From positions 5,347,645 to 5,411,644 of the forward strand of contig CAJINV010000001.1 in assembly GCA_905178155.1 (NCBI GenBank): DNA of 64,000 nucleotides. The letters run 5' to 3'. This DNA is from Amoebophrya sp. A120 (lineage: Eukaryota > Sar > Dinophyceae > Syndiniales > Amoebophryaceae). The position numbers and the translations under genes were made by a program. This document shows, one piece after another, positions 1-13,600 of this stretch (position 1 is the stretch's first letter; each line of letters starts with the position of its first letter). The notes under the pieces were generated by a model. That model worked only from the letters and a program-made list of their open reading frames with translations. It did no database searches and was not told the DNA's origin.

Positions 1-3000
1 CTTTGCTACCATGGCACCTTCGGCATTCCGATCTGTTCCGTCCTTTTTCGGAAGATAGACGACTCCGACCTGCACGTAGTCCGGACTAGAGGAGTCGATT
101 GTCGTAACGGTGACCTGCTTCTGCTGCTGGGAAGCTTTGCGCTTCTGCGCTGCGGTCTGCCGTGCGCGAGGTTCGGGAAAGTGTTCCTCTGCCAACGAAA
201 CAAGGCGGGCAAAATCTGGGCTATCGGGCGAATAGCGGTGCGCATAGATCAGCTGCACAAATTTTCGCATACACCGCTGCCAAATGACGGCTGCAGCTTC
301 CTCCTCGTAGAACGAGGCATGCTGGAGCAAATCAGTTGCGCACCCTTTTAGTACATCCCGCACTTTAATCAGATCACGCATGTTAAAACTTTGCGCCCCG
401 ATCTCTCGCGCATCAGCCAAATTCTGGACGCTGGCGTGAAACTTCATGATTTGTGGGAGGTACTTTTGCATGATGGGACCCAATCCGGGCGGCAGCTCGT
501 CGTAATACAATTTGCTCACAATTTCCCCTAGCTCCTCAGGCCCGTAGTCTTCTACGCTGACAGTAACGAAGAGGTTCTGAATAGAGCGCGACAGCTTATT
601 TCTGTTTCCGCCAGTGGACACTGGATTCATCGTCGCGAAAATCACCGGCCGACGCAGGCGGTCGCCAAACGCAAGCACCTCATCCTTCCCAGGAATTCGA
701 AAAAAACTGATTCCACGGTCAAAAAGAGGCGCAATCGCGTCCAGAACTTCGGGCGGCATCAAATTCATTTCGTCCAGGATAATCCAACGCCCCTGCTTTA
801 CGGCTCGCAGGAGCGCGCCATCGCGCCACCGAAAGACCCGACGCCCGCTGGAATCGCATTCCGGAACCGTGCTACCGAAAAGCTGCTCCAGGCTGGTGGA
901 TGCGGAGCAGTTGATGCGTTCGTGCTCATGTCCGCACAGTTTCGAAGCCTGCTTCGGGCACTCCGTCTTTCCCACACCGGGCGGTCCAACCAAAAGTTGC
1001 GGCGCCGGACTGTCCGACGAAAGACCGACAAAAATTCGCAAGAGGTTCCGCAAAAGTGTAGGTGTCGCACAACAGTAGAGGCGATCCAACATCTCGTAGC
1101 TCTTCGGGGATGAGGTGCTTGGGCTCGCCGCAAGTGGCATGGCGACGGACCCATTGTAAGAGAACAACATGTGAGAGTCGTCGGAAAGAAAAAGATCTTT
1201 CAAGTCCTGGGGCACGGGTGGTGATGTGAAAACTGTTTCCTCGGCGCCGAGCCACTTCTTCGCAATTCTCTCCGCCGCTGCTGGTGTCAAACTATCGAAG
1301 ATGAACGAGCGCGCAGCCATCAGCAGCTTCAAGTCTCGAACTTTCGCGGCTTCTTGCGACGTAGAGTTACTCAACCGCTGAGCGCAAAGAAAGTCAACGA
1401 TTCGCAACATCGTGCGAAGGTCGAGAGGAAACGAAGAACATTCCTCGTCACTCGCCACCAGCTCCTGCAGCTCTGCAAGCCTCCCCGCAAACCAATCTGC
1501 GTTTGCTGGTGAAAACACCTTGTCGCGACGGAGTTCCACCGCTGTGACATCCTTAATGTCCTTCGGTTCGTATGCCGGCACGTGAATCTCGGTGAAGCGA
1601 GACAGTGTGGCTGGACTGAGCTTGAGTCGACTTGCATCGCCTGCTACGTGAGCAGTAGCGAAAACTTGAAAGGACTGGGGCACGCGAACGTTGCAGCTGC
1701 ACTTCGCAGAAACATCTTCCGTAAGATTTAGCATGCGGTCTTCACACTCCAGCACCGGGTTGATCCGCTCGGTCACAGCTTGGCTCGGAAGATGAAAATC
1801 TTCCAGGCGCAAGGCAGTTCCTTGCTGCACAGCTTCGGTAACTGGTCCGTCGCGAAAGAGGAAAAGCATGTCGCCTGCAGACGCACCACCAAAGGCGGAA
1901 TCACGGATGAGTTTGATGCGATCAAGCAGCAGATCACAGTGCTTATCAGTCGCAAGTTGCGTCAATGCCTTTAATAAAATATCCAGAGCTGCTAGCAAGT
2001 CCTGCTCCTCCTTGCTGTCAACCCGAAGTGCTGTCGAGGATGAGCTCGTTGGCTGCTGCGAATCTTCCGCTGCTCGCGACGAACCTTCTGGCTGCTTGTT
2101 GTTCTCGTTTGCTTGAGGCATCGACACATCACCTTCCACCTTTTTGACGTCGTTCTTTGCGGCCGGCATTTCTGCCTTCGCAGGGACTTTTTTGTTCTCC
2201 TGCGAGTCGGAGTCACTACTATACCCATCGCTGAAGTCCATGTCCTCATCGTCTTTTAGCATCGATGCTGCCGGGGCGGCAGGAGCCTGGTCTTTTGGCG
2301 GCTCCCGTTCTTCACTTTTCACACTGACGACTTCCATCTCGTCGTCGACGGAGAGAAAATCTAAATTACTGAGGAAGTCCGCGTCGTCGACATTGCCTGC
2401 TGGTGGCGCGTTCCCACTCGCTGTCCACATTTTCTCCACATCCTCTATTGTTGGATTTTCCTCGATGTCCAGCAGCGACGAGCTAGAGGACACTCCTGGG
2501 AGTGTCCGAAGAACATTTTGCTCTTCCTCTCGTAGGCGCTGGCGCTCCTGTTCTTTCGCCATGGGATCGTGGTCGACAAAAATGTAGCGGTAAGAAACGT
2601 CCTCGGCATCTTCGTCCTCTGCGCGAGCGGCTTCCTGCAAGGCTATCGCTATGCGCTCTTCCTCCTGTAGCAGTGCCTGCGCGAACTTGGAATACTTCTG
2701 GAGAGCCTGCTCACAATGTGCTTTCTGTTGCTTCCAACCACCGCCCCCGTCAGCGAAGGCCTCGCACCGCTTGATGATGCTAGTTGCTGTCCGTTCCACG
2801 TAAACCAGAGCGCTAGCCTTGCTCCACGGCGTAACCTGGCCCAGCAAGCCCGACGCTTCCGTTTCGGCGGTCAGGTGCACTGTGGGCAACGACGGCTGTC
2901 CCATGACGTCCGCAAAAGCTTGCAGAATCTCTGATTTGTGCCCTGTGGGGCCATATAGCAGCACGGGTTCGGAGTTCAAGCTTGCGAATGCGATGCGAGC

Positions 3001-6000
3001 AAAGGTTCGTTGGAAAACTTCCGGGGGCTCCTTCCCCTTCTGCCAGTGCCGCGAGCGATTCAGCTTCCCGCCCCGTATCTTAAATTCCACCTGACCGTCT
3101 TTTACACTAATTCCATCCGAGTTCTGCTCCAGCTTGATATTGCTTTGTGCGTTCTCCTTTTTGTCGGGCCCAGAAAACAACTTCTTGCCGAAAGCGCTGC
3201 GGAAGCTGTCTTTAATCGTCTCTAGCTGGAGCTGCCCGCTTTTTGTGGTGGTGGAAATTTTCTGCGAAAGAAGGAGATAGCCAACTTGCGGATTTAGCAA
3301 GAAGCTTGCGCTATTCTGCCCCGTCGTTGCGGCATCACGATCAATCCACTTGATCAGGGCGCGGAGAGTGATTCGCGCAGTCTTGGACGTAGCGCGCGCA
3401 TTCAGCTCGTGGTACAGTTTGGCCAAGTTTGTCGCGTCCTTCTTTGACAACTTCAAATCCGGCCGCTTGGCGTACTGCCTCTTCAAAAGAATCTCCGCTA
3501 GCTCCGTTTCGGGAAAGTCAGGGACTTGGACCTCCAAAAAGCGACTGCGAATTGCCACCGGAAGCCGAGCACGCCCGGAATACGATGACGGATTCTGTGT
3601 GGCAAAGAAACGAAATCCTGGCGGCACGACGATGGTTCGGTAGCCCGGAACATGGAACAATCGCTGCCCTTCGAGCACGGGCGCCAGCAGACTTAAAATA
3701 CCGGGTGGGGCAAGGTTAATCTCATCCGCGAGAAACCACTTCCCATCTTCCAAGGCCCGCACCAGCGCGCCGCGCTGGTACTGCAGTCCGCGAGACCCGA
3801 TTTGCATCCAGCAGCCCAAATAATCCTGCGCGGTGGTGCTGTCTGTATTGTTGACATGCTCCAAGCCGTGCATTCCCTCGGGGCGCCGCGCGGCTAGCGA
3901 TTGAATTAGCGAGGTTTTTCCGACCGAAGCCGGTCCCTCCAGCAGAACAGGCTTTCCGATTTCGATGCTGCACAACACGGATGCCGCGAGGCTTCGGCGC
4001 GAGACCGTAAGTACATGCCGACTTCGTTCGGGTGCGTTTTTCTGTGCAGTGTTCGAAGTCGTAAGCGCGCTGACCAGGTCCAATTCTTCGGCTACTTGCT
4101 GCGTATCGTATTTCTGAATCTTCTTCGGAATTTTTGCAACCTCTAACAAATTGCTTTTGCCGAGCATGTCCAAGACGCAGAACTGAAGAGCCTGAAAAAG
4201 CACTTTGTCCGGATCCTGATCGGGTAACTTGTTCCGCAACGACCAGTAGCAGTCAAGCAAACTGACGATCGTTCGGGTCGTGATCTTAGCTTCCGGGTTG
4301 CTATGCCGCGCTCTTCCGCTCAAAATCCAACTCCAGACACCCCAGCCTACATTTACAACGGTCGTCAAATTCTTTGCTTCCTCCCCCGTGACAGCGACGG
4401 CCAGCAATTTCATCTCCGCCTTAAACGCTTTCTCCTCCGCTGCCATACCCTCTAGAGCCACAATTTGGAATCGATTTGCCATGGCCGGCGAAAGTTTCTG
4501 CTCCGCCGCGTGGCCGCCAGTTATGGTCGCGACGACTTGAAACGCCGGAGACACGGGCACCTCGTCTTGCCCTCCTTTCTCGGCGAGAAACAAGAACGGA
4601 GGCACTTCGAGCACCGGGTTCATCCGCTCCGCAACCGAAGCGTCACAATCGTGTAAGTTGTCCAAACGAACCCAGCCCCCGTCCCGGGCGACGTTTGTCA
4701 GCTGCCCGTCGTTCCACTCGATCACAGTTCCTCCGCCGGCTGCGGGACTGAACTGACCAAACAAGGAACAGACTTCCGTTTCTGGTGTCAGGCAAATGCT
4801 GGTGATTGGTTTTCCCAGAAGAAGCGCTATGATGCGCACCAGCTCGCTGCAGCCAGATCCACTATCGCCCTTAATCATGATGGGCTGTTGCGGATTGCGC
4901 AAGCTCCGTAAGAACCCGGCCATGGCGGCAATGACGCGCGGCGACAACATGAAGGGAACCTCGGCCCTGACGTGCTCAATATTCTGCTGCTCGGCTCGGA
5001 GCAAGAACGCTTGTTCCGCTGGACTGAAGGACTGTCTCTTTTCGGTCGACTTGGAGGACCCCCGCTTTGTGGATGTGGCAGCAGAAGCGGTCTTCTCGAT
5101 TGTAAAATTGTCTCTTGCAGCTTCGCAAAAAACTTTGTCTAAGACCAATTTGCTTTCCGCGTGCCGAACTTTGGCTCGGTAAAATGCGCAACCAACGGAA
5201 AGAACTTCTTCTTCGGACTTCCGTGTTCGCTTCTCTGCCAGCCTCATCCACTCTGAAAACCAACCTGCATCGATTCGGTAGACTCCGTAAATGTCGATGT
5301 GCGTCTGTGCCAGTAGTGCATCGCATGCTTTCTGGTGAACCTGCCAGTATCGTTTCATCCACGGAGTCTCGCTGTGCTCCTGCGGCATAGTCGCTGGAGT
5401 GCGCGGTTGCGTGAATCCGCCGACGCGCAAATGCTGTGATGTCAAACTCCACTCCGTAGCACGCAGATCCGTTTCTGAAAATTCCTTGAAGACGTCCTGG
5501 ATTGCAGCTTTCAGTGGCTCCTGCGGCACGCGGCCAGAGTAATGATACCAGGCTTCGGAAGCCAGCGCGCGACCCACCGCATCATCCCCACCGCGTTGCA
5601 GCGCGGCGAGCTCCGCACGCAAGTACGGCACCCAAGCATGTACTGTACGAAACGTAATATCTGCCAGGGGACTGCTCTGGCTCTGCGCGGCAACTGCACT
5701 GGTGCCCGCAAGGAGACTGCGCAGCTTGTCGTGGAACTTCACAACCAGAAGTGCAGCTTCGTTTCGCGATGCCTTCTGAAAAACTCCCAAAGTAGAACTG
5801 TTCACTGACAAGAGGCCAGAGACGACCTCCTGGAGGTCCGACGCAGGTAATTCGAGAAATTCCACGACCCGAAAGTGTGCCAGAAACGCCGGCGATTGCT
5901 TTTCCCGCTTGCCCTTGTATTTTCCCGAGTTTGGATTCTGCGTAGCGAACAAACGAAAATCTGGGTGCATTCGCAGGTGTTGGGCGAAATCGGACTTGGA

Positions 6001-9000
6001 GCTGCTAGGATCCCGAAGAGTGATATTCTTCTGATCAAGAGCGCTTTCCAACGTGTGCAAAATTTCAGCCGGTGCCAGATTCAGTTCGTCCAACATCAGC
6101 CACTTTCCCTCCGTGAACGCACAGACGAACGGGCCATGAATGAATTCCATCGCGCCACTCCGGCCTAACACGAGCTTTCCGAAGAAGTCATCGTACTCAA
6201 TAGACCCCGACATGTTCATTCGAACCAGGTCCTTACCCCCTACGCGGGCCGCTTCTTGCACCGTCGCAGTTTTCGCGACCCCGGTAGCCCCCTGCAAGAG
6301 AAGTGGAGCGGAATCACGGGCAGCTTGCTGGACGATCTTCACGTTGCGCATGGTCGCCGGAGTTTGCACAAAGTGGTCCGATTTGCTCGCAGACACGTCT
6401 TTTCCACAGACCTCAGGCTTCAAGACAGCACGCGGGTCGCCGGCGTTCTTGCGCAGAAGGTTGCTTACTTCCACGAAGTGCTCGCGTAGAGACGGAATCG
6501 ATACCGCCTCCCCCCGCTGACGAGACCGCACCTCGTCGAGGTAGAAGGAGTCATTGGCTAGTAGTACATTGCTGCTCGGAAGCGACGCCCGCGAATCGCT
6601 TTTTCCAGACACGCTTTCCGCGAGAATTTTTAGTTGCTCGAGTTCTTCTTCGCTGAAGTCGTACAAGAACGCCATGATGCGAATCGCGCGAAACTTGGTT
6701 CCGCGAAACCATTGATGAACCTCAGCCTCTTCCGGATTTGGAAGCATCATTTCTATCCAGGTTGTGTCCAGACACCTGCACACATTTTTCAGGTTGGACC
6801 GGGAAGACTCGCCCCGCACAGATTCGATTTCGTTGCACACCATATCTAGCACAAGCCGTGCCGGTATTTCGTCGAGCGCCAAACACCTTGTCAAAAAATC
6901 TCGTGCAGGTCCATCCCTCGTTTCTGCATCGTCCACGGCATTGTCGGAAGTGTATAGGTACGCCAGCTGAAAAAGCAGCGGCAGGTAATCCACAGCTGTT
7001 TGTTCGTCCAAGCTTTCTTTGTGAGTGAAAAAAGACTTCTCTACTAGGCGTGACCGCATGCTTTGCATGGCTTCTTCTTTCTGCAGCTCCATGTCTAAGT
7101 CTTCGTCAGAAGTGGAGAAGGCATCGCGTCTGCTCAAAGAATGCAGTATCAGGGTTGCAGCGCGGAATAGTATGAAGGACTGCTGACTCGGTTGTACAGC
7201 CAGCAACTTCGAAACAAAGTCGAAAAGCATTTTCTCAGAAACTTTTCCGGCATCCTGCCATTCGCACTTGCTCCAAAAATCGACTGGGAGTGCGGTGATG
7301 AAACGTGACACCACCTCTAGGACATCCTCGCACGGCGAGTCCTCCGTTGCGCACTTGAGCAAGAATTCGAGAATTCTGGGGTTTTGCTTGTGGTGGCAAC
7401 CCCATCCCTTCAGCGCCTCAGGGCGCTTGGACACGACCTGAATAAGGTGCCACAATTCGCGATTCTTGCTTTCGGTCTTCTGCCCCACGTCGCACAGCAG
7501 AGTGAGAATGTCCAAATCGTAGACCAAAAAGAAGGTCAGAAACTTTTCCCAGCAGAGCGACAGCGGATCAGATAGCACAGAATTTTCATCGCCTGACTGC
7601 TCGCGTCCACCCGATACACCAACGGCGCCTGTTGGTTGTGGCTTCGTGGAGATCAAGAAGCCACGCAGCTTGTCCACGCAGGTCCTCAGCTTCCCCTGGA
7701 GCAGCTCCCGCTGCTCGCTGGCCAAGTCGTGTCCACTCGGCTGTCCCCCTGCGGCGCCGAGTTGCTCGCGCGAGTCTGCCGACCAAGTCGCGACAAACGC
7801 AAGCAATTTGCGAAGCGCTGTCTTGACCACGTCTCCTTCCTGCGTCCAGAAAGTTTTCTCTGACCCCTTCGACAAAGCTGCTGCATGCAAACAATGGAGG
7901 CAAAGAAACAGGATTAGGAGCGATCCAGAGGCTTCCGTGGGCGAAGTTTCCGCTGTGTCTTCCATCCGCCCACCCTGTACAGATTTATTTTTATGTTAAT
8001 GCATGCAAAGCGCCGATGTTTTTTTTCAACTTTACCGCGGCTCCTTGAATGCCAACTACATTTCACAATCAAACTCAAGGCCTAGAAGAAAGATTGCGAC
8101 CTTTACCTGCTGCTGCACCAACTCGATGACGAGATCGAAACCCTGCTTGACGCTTTCCTTGCAGCGCACCACGTCTGCCATTAGGTCCAGCAGCACCGCG
8201 CAGGTCGCCGCACCCAATGTCGAAGATGTTAACACCTGACGTTGAATTTCTAGGAGGCATTCGTCGCTGAGCAACGAATGCTTCTTGTGAACCATCTGCA
8301 AGAGCTGGGCCAAGCTTTGATCAGTGTTCGCCTCGTTCGATTTCTTGCACACGGCTTGCACGAGGGCATGCAGCATCTGGGGATTCTTCTCATCTGCGGC
8401 GATGGGGAGCGAGAGCTGCGACGTTTGATGGTGCTGAAGTAAACTGGGCAAGTAGTACTCTGCTAAATTCAGAAGAAGACGCTCCCGTGCCTCGGATTCG
8501 GTTGACACCCGGCCGTCCTGCAGCACTGGAACGACCACATGATCGTCAAAAATCAAAGCAGCCCCAAACACTCGCTTGTCCTGCAACTGAGTGTCGCGAA
8601 GCCGGTGCGACCCGGCTATCGCCTCTTGCAACCAGTCGGAGTCCTCGCGTGAATTGCTTGAATTGGCGAGGACCTTTTCGCGAAATATTTTGGCATCCTC
8701 ATCCTTTGTGCTGTCTCTAGCCTTCACTCTATCAAGCTTACTTGTGGTGAGAACCGCCCGAAACAATCGCTCCGCTGCCGCCCATTCGAGTTTGTCTGGA
8801 CCGTACGAGCCGTCCTTGTCCTCTTCTGACGTTGTGGCACAGGTCAACTGCAGCAGCTCGAGAATCGCAACCACTTCGGAAGGTTGTCTGGCACGCTGGT
8901 CCTTGGTGCCCTTTCTGCCCTCCCGCGCGATAGGGAGCAGCTGGACCAGCTGACTTCGAAAGCGCGCAACGCGACCTAGTCGAAGCGCCGTCTGTGCCTT

Positions 9001-9294
9001 GGCGTCACCGCTTCCATATCCATGGTAGAACCAATGCAAAAAAAGGCAGTAATCCCAGGCAACTCCGCTCGATCCCACGCTGGCAAAGACTTCCTTCGCG
9101 AGCTCGAGCGAGAAGACCTTGCGGAAAATATGCTTCTCGTCTTTGCTGGTCAACTCCGCCCTAGCAATCGCTCTACCTCCGACAAACGCAGAAACCTCCT
9201 GGCTAAACCTTTTTTCTCTATCAAGGCTTTTCTCCTGCTTCCATTCCACCAGAGACTTTTCAAGTGTCTCGATCGTGCAGCTTGAGCGGGCCAT
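1..9294 (-). CDS. Midasin-like (dynein-related) multi-AAA+ giant ATPase, partial
   Basis: Two exons, 9294-8107 and 7974 to beyond position 1, joined by a phase-0 GT-AG intron; 3054 residues lie in the window and the frame stays open at the edge. At least five AAA+ modules of the midasin/dynein-related type are visible, with Walker A-like motifs near residues 958 (GATGVAKT), 1432 (GDSGSGCS), 1743 (GPASVGKT), 2071 (GPTGHKS) and 2726 (GPPGVGKT). Walker B/sensor segments such as WLMLDELNLAP, RLFATQNP, WFLADEINLAPP and WIILDEMNLMPPE follow. Midasin (MDN1/Rea1) remodels pre-60S ribosomes in the nucleolus, and six AAA modules in one chain is its hallmark; the sixth and the tail would lie outside. 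Only modules 3 and 5 keep an intact P-loop. Module 4 carries about 270 residues of coiled-coil and acidic insert between Walker A and Walker B. The roughly 930-residue N-terminus is longer than in known midasins, so another dynein-related AAA protein remains possible. The ATG at 9294 is preferred; the frame three codons earlier opens with TTG. Confidence 0.72.
7975..8106 (-). other. GT-AG spliceosomal intron in the midasin-like gene
   Basis: Donor GTAAAG follows a CAG codon and the acceptor reads TGTACAG. Removal (132 bp) joins two exons in phase 0 and keeps the frame open to the window edge. No terminal inverted repeats are seen. Confidence 0.75.
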
Positions 9295-10611
9295 TTTCAA
9301 AGCACCGCCTCGGTTCTTTCACCGCTCAATACCAGCAGTCCGCTTCTGGTTCCATTGTGTAATCAAAACAAAAATCGAGTACTGTATAGAGTCTTGTCAA
9401 AATGTACCGGTAAAAATTCATAAATCAACAAAAACCTTGCCGAATCCAATAAATCGCATCTTCGAGTGCGCAGGCAGTGCACGCTGATGTCAGCACTCAG
9501 AATGCGTGCACAGCCTGCCTAGGTTTGATTCCTACTGGTGAAACAAATTGTATACTAAGCAGCCTTGCAGGTCGCCAATCTCGCCATCGTGTTCGTTGTA
9601 AAAACTAAAACTATTTCTGCAGAAGAGGGAAAGAAAATGAAATTTGCAGGAAGAAATAACAACCCGAGTAATGGAAAATGATACCGTCTAAGTAAAGCAA
9701 ACGATGAAAAAACCGCACAAAGCCTGATCTTTTTTTAGAGAGATGCTTCACAGATATCACGAATGGATCAATAGATCAGGAGCCGTCTTTTGACCAATCT
9801 GCGATCGCAGCAGTCTCGTCTACCGGAATCCAGTCTGCCGCCAGCAATACGGCTTTCACGTTTCATGAATATATGCTTTTCGTTCTTTATTTGATTACGA
9901 CTTGCTTCTCTCTTGCAGGTCTATCTCCCAACTCAACAAGTGCGGCCTCCAGTAGTCGTGACATGACTGCGGAATCTCGTCCAGATCAGTGTGGTCTAGA
10001 CATCACACTCGCTTTCCAGCTGACTTCCACCTTCAGCGGATCCTGATTGTTGTCGAACGCACCAAACGTAGCACGGAGTGGCACGTCGGAGTAGAGAAGC
10101 CTCTATCAGCATAGAGTGGCACGTCGGAGTAGAGACGCCTCTATCAGAAAACAACGCTGCATTGATAACTTCTCTCTGCGAATGGGGAACGAACATTTGT
10201 GTGCTCCCCCGTTGTTCGGGGATAGATACTATATTTGGGCGGGGATAGGTAGCATCATGCTCCCCCGTTGTCCGGTGGGTAACAAGGAAATCGAAATACA
10301 GGGTAGGCTAAATAGCTTCCCTTGGTAATGGGAATCGAAACATGATGCAAGATAAATTTCCGAAATCAAAGAAGTATGACTATATTGTAAAGTAGAAATC
10401 CAAAACCCCTGCAAAACCGTGCAGAAGTCCTAGAGACTTTCTAACATGAAAGCGTTTTGCTATTACTAGCAAAAAATTTTTGGTTTCTAGAACTACAGCC
10501 AGAAAGGTTTCAATTCCTTCACTATGGCTTTTTTACCTCTAGCGAGGGCTACATACCTGCTTAGCACTTCGCTATTTCTTTCACAAATCCTTTTCAGCCG
10601 GCAGTACGCCG
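9295..10611. other. Intergenic region, 1.3 kb, with short tandem duplications
   Basis: This lies between the 5' end of the midasin-like gene and the 3' end of the ABC transporter gene, so it should hold the former's promoter and the latter's 3' region. No coding signal is seen. A 38-bp imperfect tandem duplication starts at 10076 and 10114, and a 17-bp motif (GCTCCCCCGTTGT) recurs near 10203 and 10259. No recognisable core promoter was found. Confidence 0.6.
10076..10147. repeat. 38-bp tandem duplication, two copies
   Basis: GAGTGGCACGTCGGAGTAGA recurs with period 38 (10076 and 10114), followed in both copies by AGxCGCCTCTATCAG-like sequence with a few mismatches. It is intergenic, with no coding role seen. 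Confidence 0.8.
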
Positions 10612-13600
10612 CTACTTCTTTCCGCCCTTGTTAATCGGGTAGAAACCTGGTGGTGGGCCCTTTCCGTTCGGATCACCATCGAACCAAAAGAAGCCGGGTG
10701 GGACAGCTTTGCCGCCTGGATCGCCCTTTTTCTGTGGGAGACCTTTTCCGCTGGGATCACCCTTATTCATCGGCGGGAGGCCTTTTTTTCCGCTGGGATC
10801 ATCCTTATTCATCGGCGGGAGGCCTTTCAGATCACCCTTGTCCATCGGCGGTAGGCCGCCTTTCAGATCACCCTTGTTCATCGGCGGAAGGCCTTTGCCG
10901 CTAGGATCACCCTTGTCCATCGGTGGGAGGCCTTTTCCTTTTCCGCTCGGGTCCCCTTTCATCTGTGGATCGAAGCCTGGGGGCATTCCTTTCCCGCCTG
11001 GACCGCCTTTCACCGGAAACATCCCGGGTGGTGAGGGTCCTCCTTTTCCGCCACCAGGAAAACCGCCCTTCATCGGATCGAATCCCACCGCACCTCCCGG
11101 CGGCAGTCCCTTTCCGCCGAAGCCCGGAGGACCCCCCGCGCCCTTGTGCGACGGATCCAACCCCCCGTTCGCGGCCCCTTCGGCCGCCTGGTCGTGCAGC
11201 TCCTGCTCCTTCGCGAACTTCAGGAACACCTGCTCCAGCGTCGGCTCGCCCACCCCAAAGTCCTCGATGATTTTCAGCGGGTCCTGCACGCACCACTTGA
11301 ACACCGAGGACAGGCGCAGCGACGATTTATTACCCTGCCCGCCCTTCGCCGCAGCACCCGCGCGGTCCACGTGCACGCCCAACCCCAGACACAGCCGCAC
11401 GCGGGCAGAGGAGATCGGGGTCTTTTCCAGTACGTGGATCTCCCCCCGGGGAATTCCGATGTTGTAGGACATCAGGGAATCCACCAAAAACATCTCCACC
11501 GTCTCCACGGAAAGCTCGTCCTTTCCCGCCACGGGCGACGCGATCTTCTCGTCGACAGACCGCCGAAACTGCTGCGAAAACCGCTGCTGCGGCATCGCGG
11601 CCGTGTTGTCGAGGATGGTGGACTTACTCTTCTTCTTCTTAATAGGCCCAGCTGCATTTTTAGTACTGCGTGGACTCCCCTCGCCCTCCGGGCCGCGCTG
11701 GAGTTGTCCCTTCTCGGAAAGAATATTCGCGCCTGCGAGGACTACGTCTCCGGAAAGACCACCGTCCTCCATTTGCAGAAACTCGTCCTCTGTAAAGTCC
11801 GTATCCGAGACTTCGCCCTCCGGCCGCGCCTGCTTGCCTCCGTCCCCACCGGCGATTGCACGCTGCGCGTCGGCCAGCGAGGCGCGCGGCGCCACGCACT
11901 CCTGCGTGAGCACGTGGCTGCGGGACTTCCGGGTCTGCTTGCCCAGGTTCAGCACCACCTCCAGGTGGTAGCCGTTGCCGTACACCTGCTTCAACCGCAG
12001 CGAGTCCCCCAGGCACTTGAGCCGGCCCGCGACCAAAATGCCGATGCGGTCCGCGGTAGCGTCGATCTCGCTCATGGAGTGGGAGATGGTCACGATGGTC
12101 TGTCCGGTCGGGCGGTTGATCAGCTTGTCCCACAGCGTGCGCTGCGCGCTGATGTCCACGCCCGCCGACATCTCATCCAGAAACACGATCGGGGGGTCCG
12201 TGATCATGGTCAGCGCGACCGACAACTTTCGCTTCATGCCGCCGCTGTACTCCTTGGTCGGGCGGTCCGCGTCTTTCTCCGACAGGCCCACCTCCCGCAG
12301 GAACCGCGAGATCCGCTCCTCCCCTGCGTCGCTTCTCTGCCGAGCGCGCGCGGCTCCACCCGCTTCCACGTCCAAGGGCGACGGCCTATTGAGCGGTGCA
12401 CCGCCTGGCGGTCCTGCCTCAACTACGTGGTCCGCCGTCTCCTCCGCGTAGAGCCCGGCGACCTGCGCGTAGATGCGAAGGTGGAGGCGGCCCGACACGT
12501 CGGGCCAAAGTTTGTCGAACTGCGGCGCCAGCCCCATGTGCTGCCGCGCGAGCTCGAAGCCGTCGTCCGCCGTGTTCTTGCCCAACCAGTGGATGCTGCC
12601 CAGGTTCGGCGGGCCGGTCTCGTCGTTCCCGCTCATCATGTTGAACAACGTCGTTTTCCCCGCGCCGTTCGGCCCGAGGAGGCCAAAACACTCGCCGGGC
12701 TGGATCCCCAGCGTGACGCCCTTGCTGGCCCAGTGCGGCTTTCCGTCGGGGTTCACGAACTTCTTGTACACACCCTGTACGTCCACGGCGTCCCGGTCCC
12801 GCGGCCACCGCGCCTCCTCGGCCGCCACATCGGCGTCCTGCAGCGGCTCCGGCCGCGGCAGCTCCTCCCTTGCGGCGCCCGCCGCCGTTACGCGCCGGTG
12901 CGCCAGGCACTTCTCGAGGAGGAAGAACAGCAGGACCCAGAAGGAGAGCACGTACACCGGCAGCCACACGCCCCCGAAGGCGGCCGAGCCGGGGGACCAC
13001 ACAGCGCTGCATTTTCCTCCGACTCCGGCACCCCACATCACCGCCAGCGGGCTGCCCTCCGGGACCGACCCCACGAAATAGTACGCGGCTGTGCCAAAGT
13101 GCTGCACGCTCTCTTCGGTGCCGGAAGTCGTAGAAGTTGTCTCGCCCGACGACGACAACTGGTCTCCCTGCTCCGGCTCTGCTCCCCCGCCGACCTCGGC
13201 CGACGATGCCGTATCTTCATCCGGGTTGAGGGTCTTGAAAGTCACGACCCCGGAGGGGGGTGGCGCTTCATGATAATCCACAACTGCTTCCTTTGAGTTT
13301 GCAGTTGCGTTAGTTGTTGCACTGTCTGTGAGCAGTCCCCGATCGGCGTTTTGGGCGCCATGGCCACGTTGGAGAGTTTGCACGAACGACGTTGGGCTGG
13401 TCTCCAGGAATGAGGAGAACCCACACGTGTCGTAGAGTTGCTTCATAAATTCTTGAGCCGGAGTTGTACTCTCTACGTCCTGATTAGTAACTGCTGCCCA
13501 GGCACTCTCCACAAAACCGGGGCCCTCCGACTCCGCCGACATCTGGTCCCAGTTCCGCGAGAAATACATTGTCAGGCATTGCGTACTCGGAGAGCCGGAT

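Noticed and set aside
11146-13296. 716-codon open frame on the plus strand
   Set aside because: It is antisense to the ABC transporter NBD2 region; its Arg/His-rich composition is the mirror of a GC-rich coding sequence and it has no domain.
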